From Saprospiraceae bacterium (lineage in GTDB: Bacteria > Bacteroidota > Bacteroidia > Chitinophagales > Saprospiraceae), in the NCBI GenBank assembly GCA_016717655.1, contig JADKFC010000005.1:217996-281995 (forward strand): DNA of 64,000 nt. The letters run 5' to 3'. Both the position numbers and the translations under genes were made by a program. Below, one piece after another: positions 63,239-64,000 of this stretch (position 1 is its first letter; the number at the start of each line of letters is the position of its first letter). The notes below the pieces were generated by a model that worked only from the letters and a program-made list of their open reading frames with translations, did no database searches and was not told the origin of the DNA.

Positions 63239-64000
63239 TCAGGCAAGCTTAATCAGATCCAGGTGGATGATGACCAAAAGTAAGATCAGCGAAAGGTGAA
63301 TCAACTCCGGCCAGATCCTGTTTTTCATATCTATTAAACTAAAGGTGGCAAAGATGGAGATCGGAATGTTAAACATTAAGATGAGGGGGTAATCTACATG
63401 GGCCTGGCTAAAGGCAATTATTCCCACAAACAAAAGAAACCAATACAAAATACTGATTCTCTTTTGGGCTGCTATGACCTTCTTTCCAAGAAAGTTGCCA
63501 AAGTTAATAAGTGCCCATAGCAAAATGATCAGCAGACCCGCCAATACCAATAAGGCAGAAATGTTCATGCCTTTTGCCAATACACCAAAAAAGCCAAAAC
63601 CCTGTAAAAAAGAAGTGAACCTTAAGGTGCTTGGCAAGTCGAGATAATATTCCAAACTGCTCACCAAAAAATAGGGAATTATCCAACCGGCCAGGTGTTG
63701 TGTGCGCTCAATGCCGGTAAAGGATCGCATGATCATCAGCGCCGTAAAGGTGAAAATCAGCAACAAGAGCAGCGGTGCATAAAACAATGACGCAAGCGAC
63801 ATATAAAAGCCCGCCAAAAAAATGTCGTCGGCAGATTTGATGTTGTTGTAACAATTAAATATGGCCTGCAATGAAAGCAAGATCCAGGGAGTAGCCATCA
63901 ACTCGGCACTCAGGCCCAGGTTTTGTGTCAGAATAGAGGCCAAGAGGGCAAATATCATTCCACTCACCAGGTTGTTTTCCCTGCCAATATGGCTTTTGAT
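63239..64000 (-). CDS. DUF6427-like membrane protein, 5' end beyond the window
   Basis: The frame is open to the right edge (IKSHIGRENNLVSGMIFALL); GTG 63967 is only an internal start. The visible 254 codons hold about seven membrane helices. DDIFLAGFYMSLASLFYAPL and FTALMIMRSFTGIERTQHLA match the DUF6427 family of Bacteroidota inner-membrane proteins. Function unknown. It is convergent with the SprE/PorW-like gene. Confidence 0.75.
   Translation of the reverse strand: MKSHIGRENNLVSGMIFALLASILTQNLGLSAELMATPWILLSLQAIFNCYNNIKSADDIFLAGFYMSLASLFYAPLLLLLIFTFTALMIMRSFTGIERTQHLAGWIIPYFLVSSLEYYLDLPSTLRFTSFLQGFGFFGVLAKGMNISALLVLAGLLIILLWALINFGNFLGKKVIAAQKRISILYWFLLFVGIIAFSQAHVDYPLILMFNIPISIFATFSLIDMKNRIWPELIHLSLILLLVIIHLDLIKLA

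Noticed and set aside
1..64000. tRNA, rRNA, CRISPR, insertion sequences, prophage or defence genes
   Set aside because: I looked for T-loop motifs, spaced direct repeats, transposase motifs and terminal inverted repeats by eye and found none I could support; short or divergent elements could escape this.

Overview
The window looks like a chromosomal segment of a Bacteroidota bacterium, probably of the Saprospiria/Chitinophagia side of the phylum (lineage is an inference). The signs are a SusC/SusD pair, a FecR/ECF-sigma/TonB-receptor set, three POT peptide transporters, a SprE/PorW-like gliding/type IX secretion lipoprotein, DUF4175 and DUF6427-like proteins, many lipoproteins, and -7 promoter elements of the Bacteroidota type (TAnnTTTG). 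I see no rRNA, tRNA, CRISPR array, insertion sequence or prophage. GC is moderate and even, so most of the window reads as ordinary vertically inherited genome.

Layout. 1-9.1 kb: a nutrient-uptake locus. An FG-GAP/VCBS lipoprotein (cut by the window edge), susD and susC run leftward. A LacI-family regulator and a second TonB-receptor-like barrel run rightward. Two abutting copies of a 12-bp palindrome lie between the two arms. 9.1-13.9 kb: three tandem POT-family transporters. 14.3-20.2 kb: kdsD, recQ, aroQ, a small barrel, an unknown secreted protein and queD. 20.3-24.6 kb: mreC-mreD-mrdA-folA and a haem-binding-domain protein. 24.6-30.0 kb: a cell-surface signalling locus (ECF sigma, a small HExxH lipoprotein, FecR, a TonB receptor with STN domain) with a divergent His-rich repeat lipoprotein. 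30.1-36.5 kb: SDR39U1-like protein, dapA, a gluconokinase/6-phosphogluconate dehydrogenase fusion, ogt, an MtfA-like protein that has lost its HExxH, and a CarboxypepD_reg protein. 36.6-45.6 kb: M19 dipeptidase, two PH-domain membrane proteins, prs, two outer-membrane proteins, and the leftward mreB-ddpX-cinA operon. 46-53.4 kb: TPR protein, PQQ-type sugar dehydrogenase, tesB, phosphohexomutase, PAP2-like protein and a PD40-OmpA protein. 53.7-64 kb: a DUF4175 giant, an RsbW-like ATPase, ybeY, thrB, a HAD phosphatase, an M23 peptidase, SprE/PorW-like protein and a DUF6427-like protein.

Data quality matters here. Seven otherwise intact genes (recQ, mrdA, a TonB receptor, M19 dipeptidase, PQQ dehydrogenase, DUF4175, M23 peptidase) carry eight single-base-type lesions: six frameshifts, several in homopolymers, and two in-frame TAA codons where Tyr is expected. 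Because they hit core genes and the protein continues correctly past each break, I read most of them as consensus errors of a long-read or metagenomic assembly. I annotate these genes at full length.

The most interesting unit is the surface-signalling locus at 24.6-30.0 kb, where a metzincin-like lipoprotein sits between sigma factor and anti-sigma factor and a Cys-bounded repeat lipoprotein with a Gly-His-Pro linker lies divergent. Other points worth a look are the tandem LacI operators overlapping a seemingly leaderless promoter, an 18-bp palindrome that supplies -7 boxes in both directions, the MtfA-like pseudo-peptidase and the gntK-gnd fusion.
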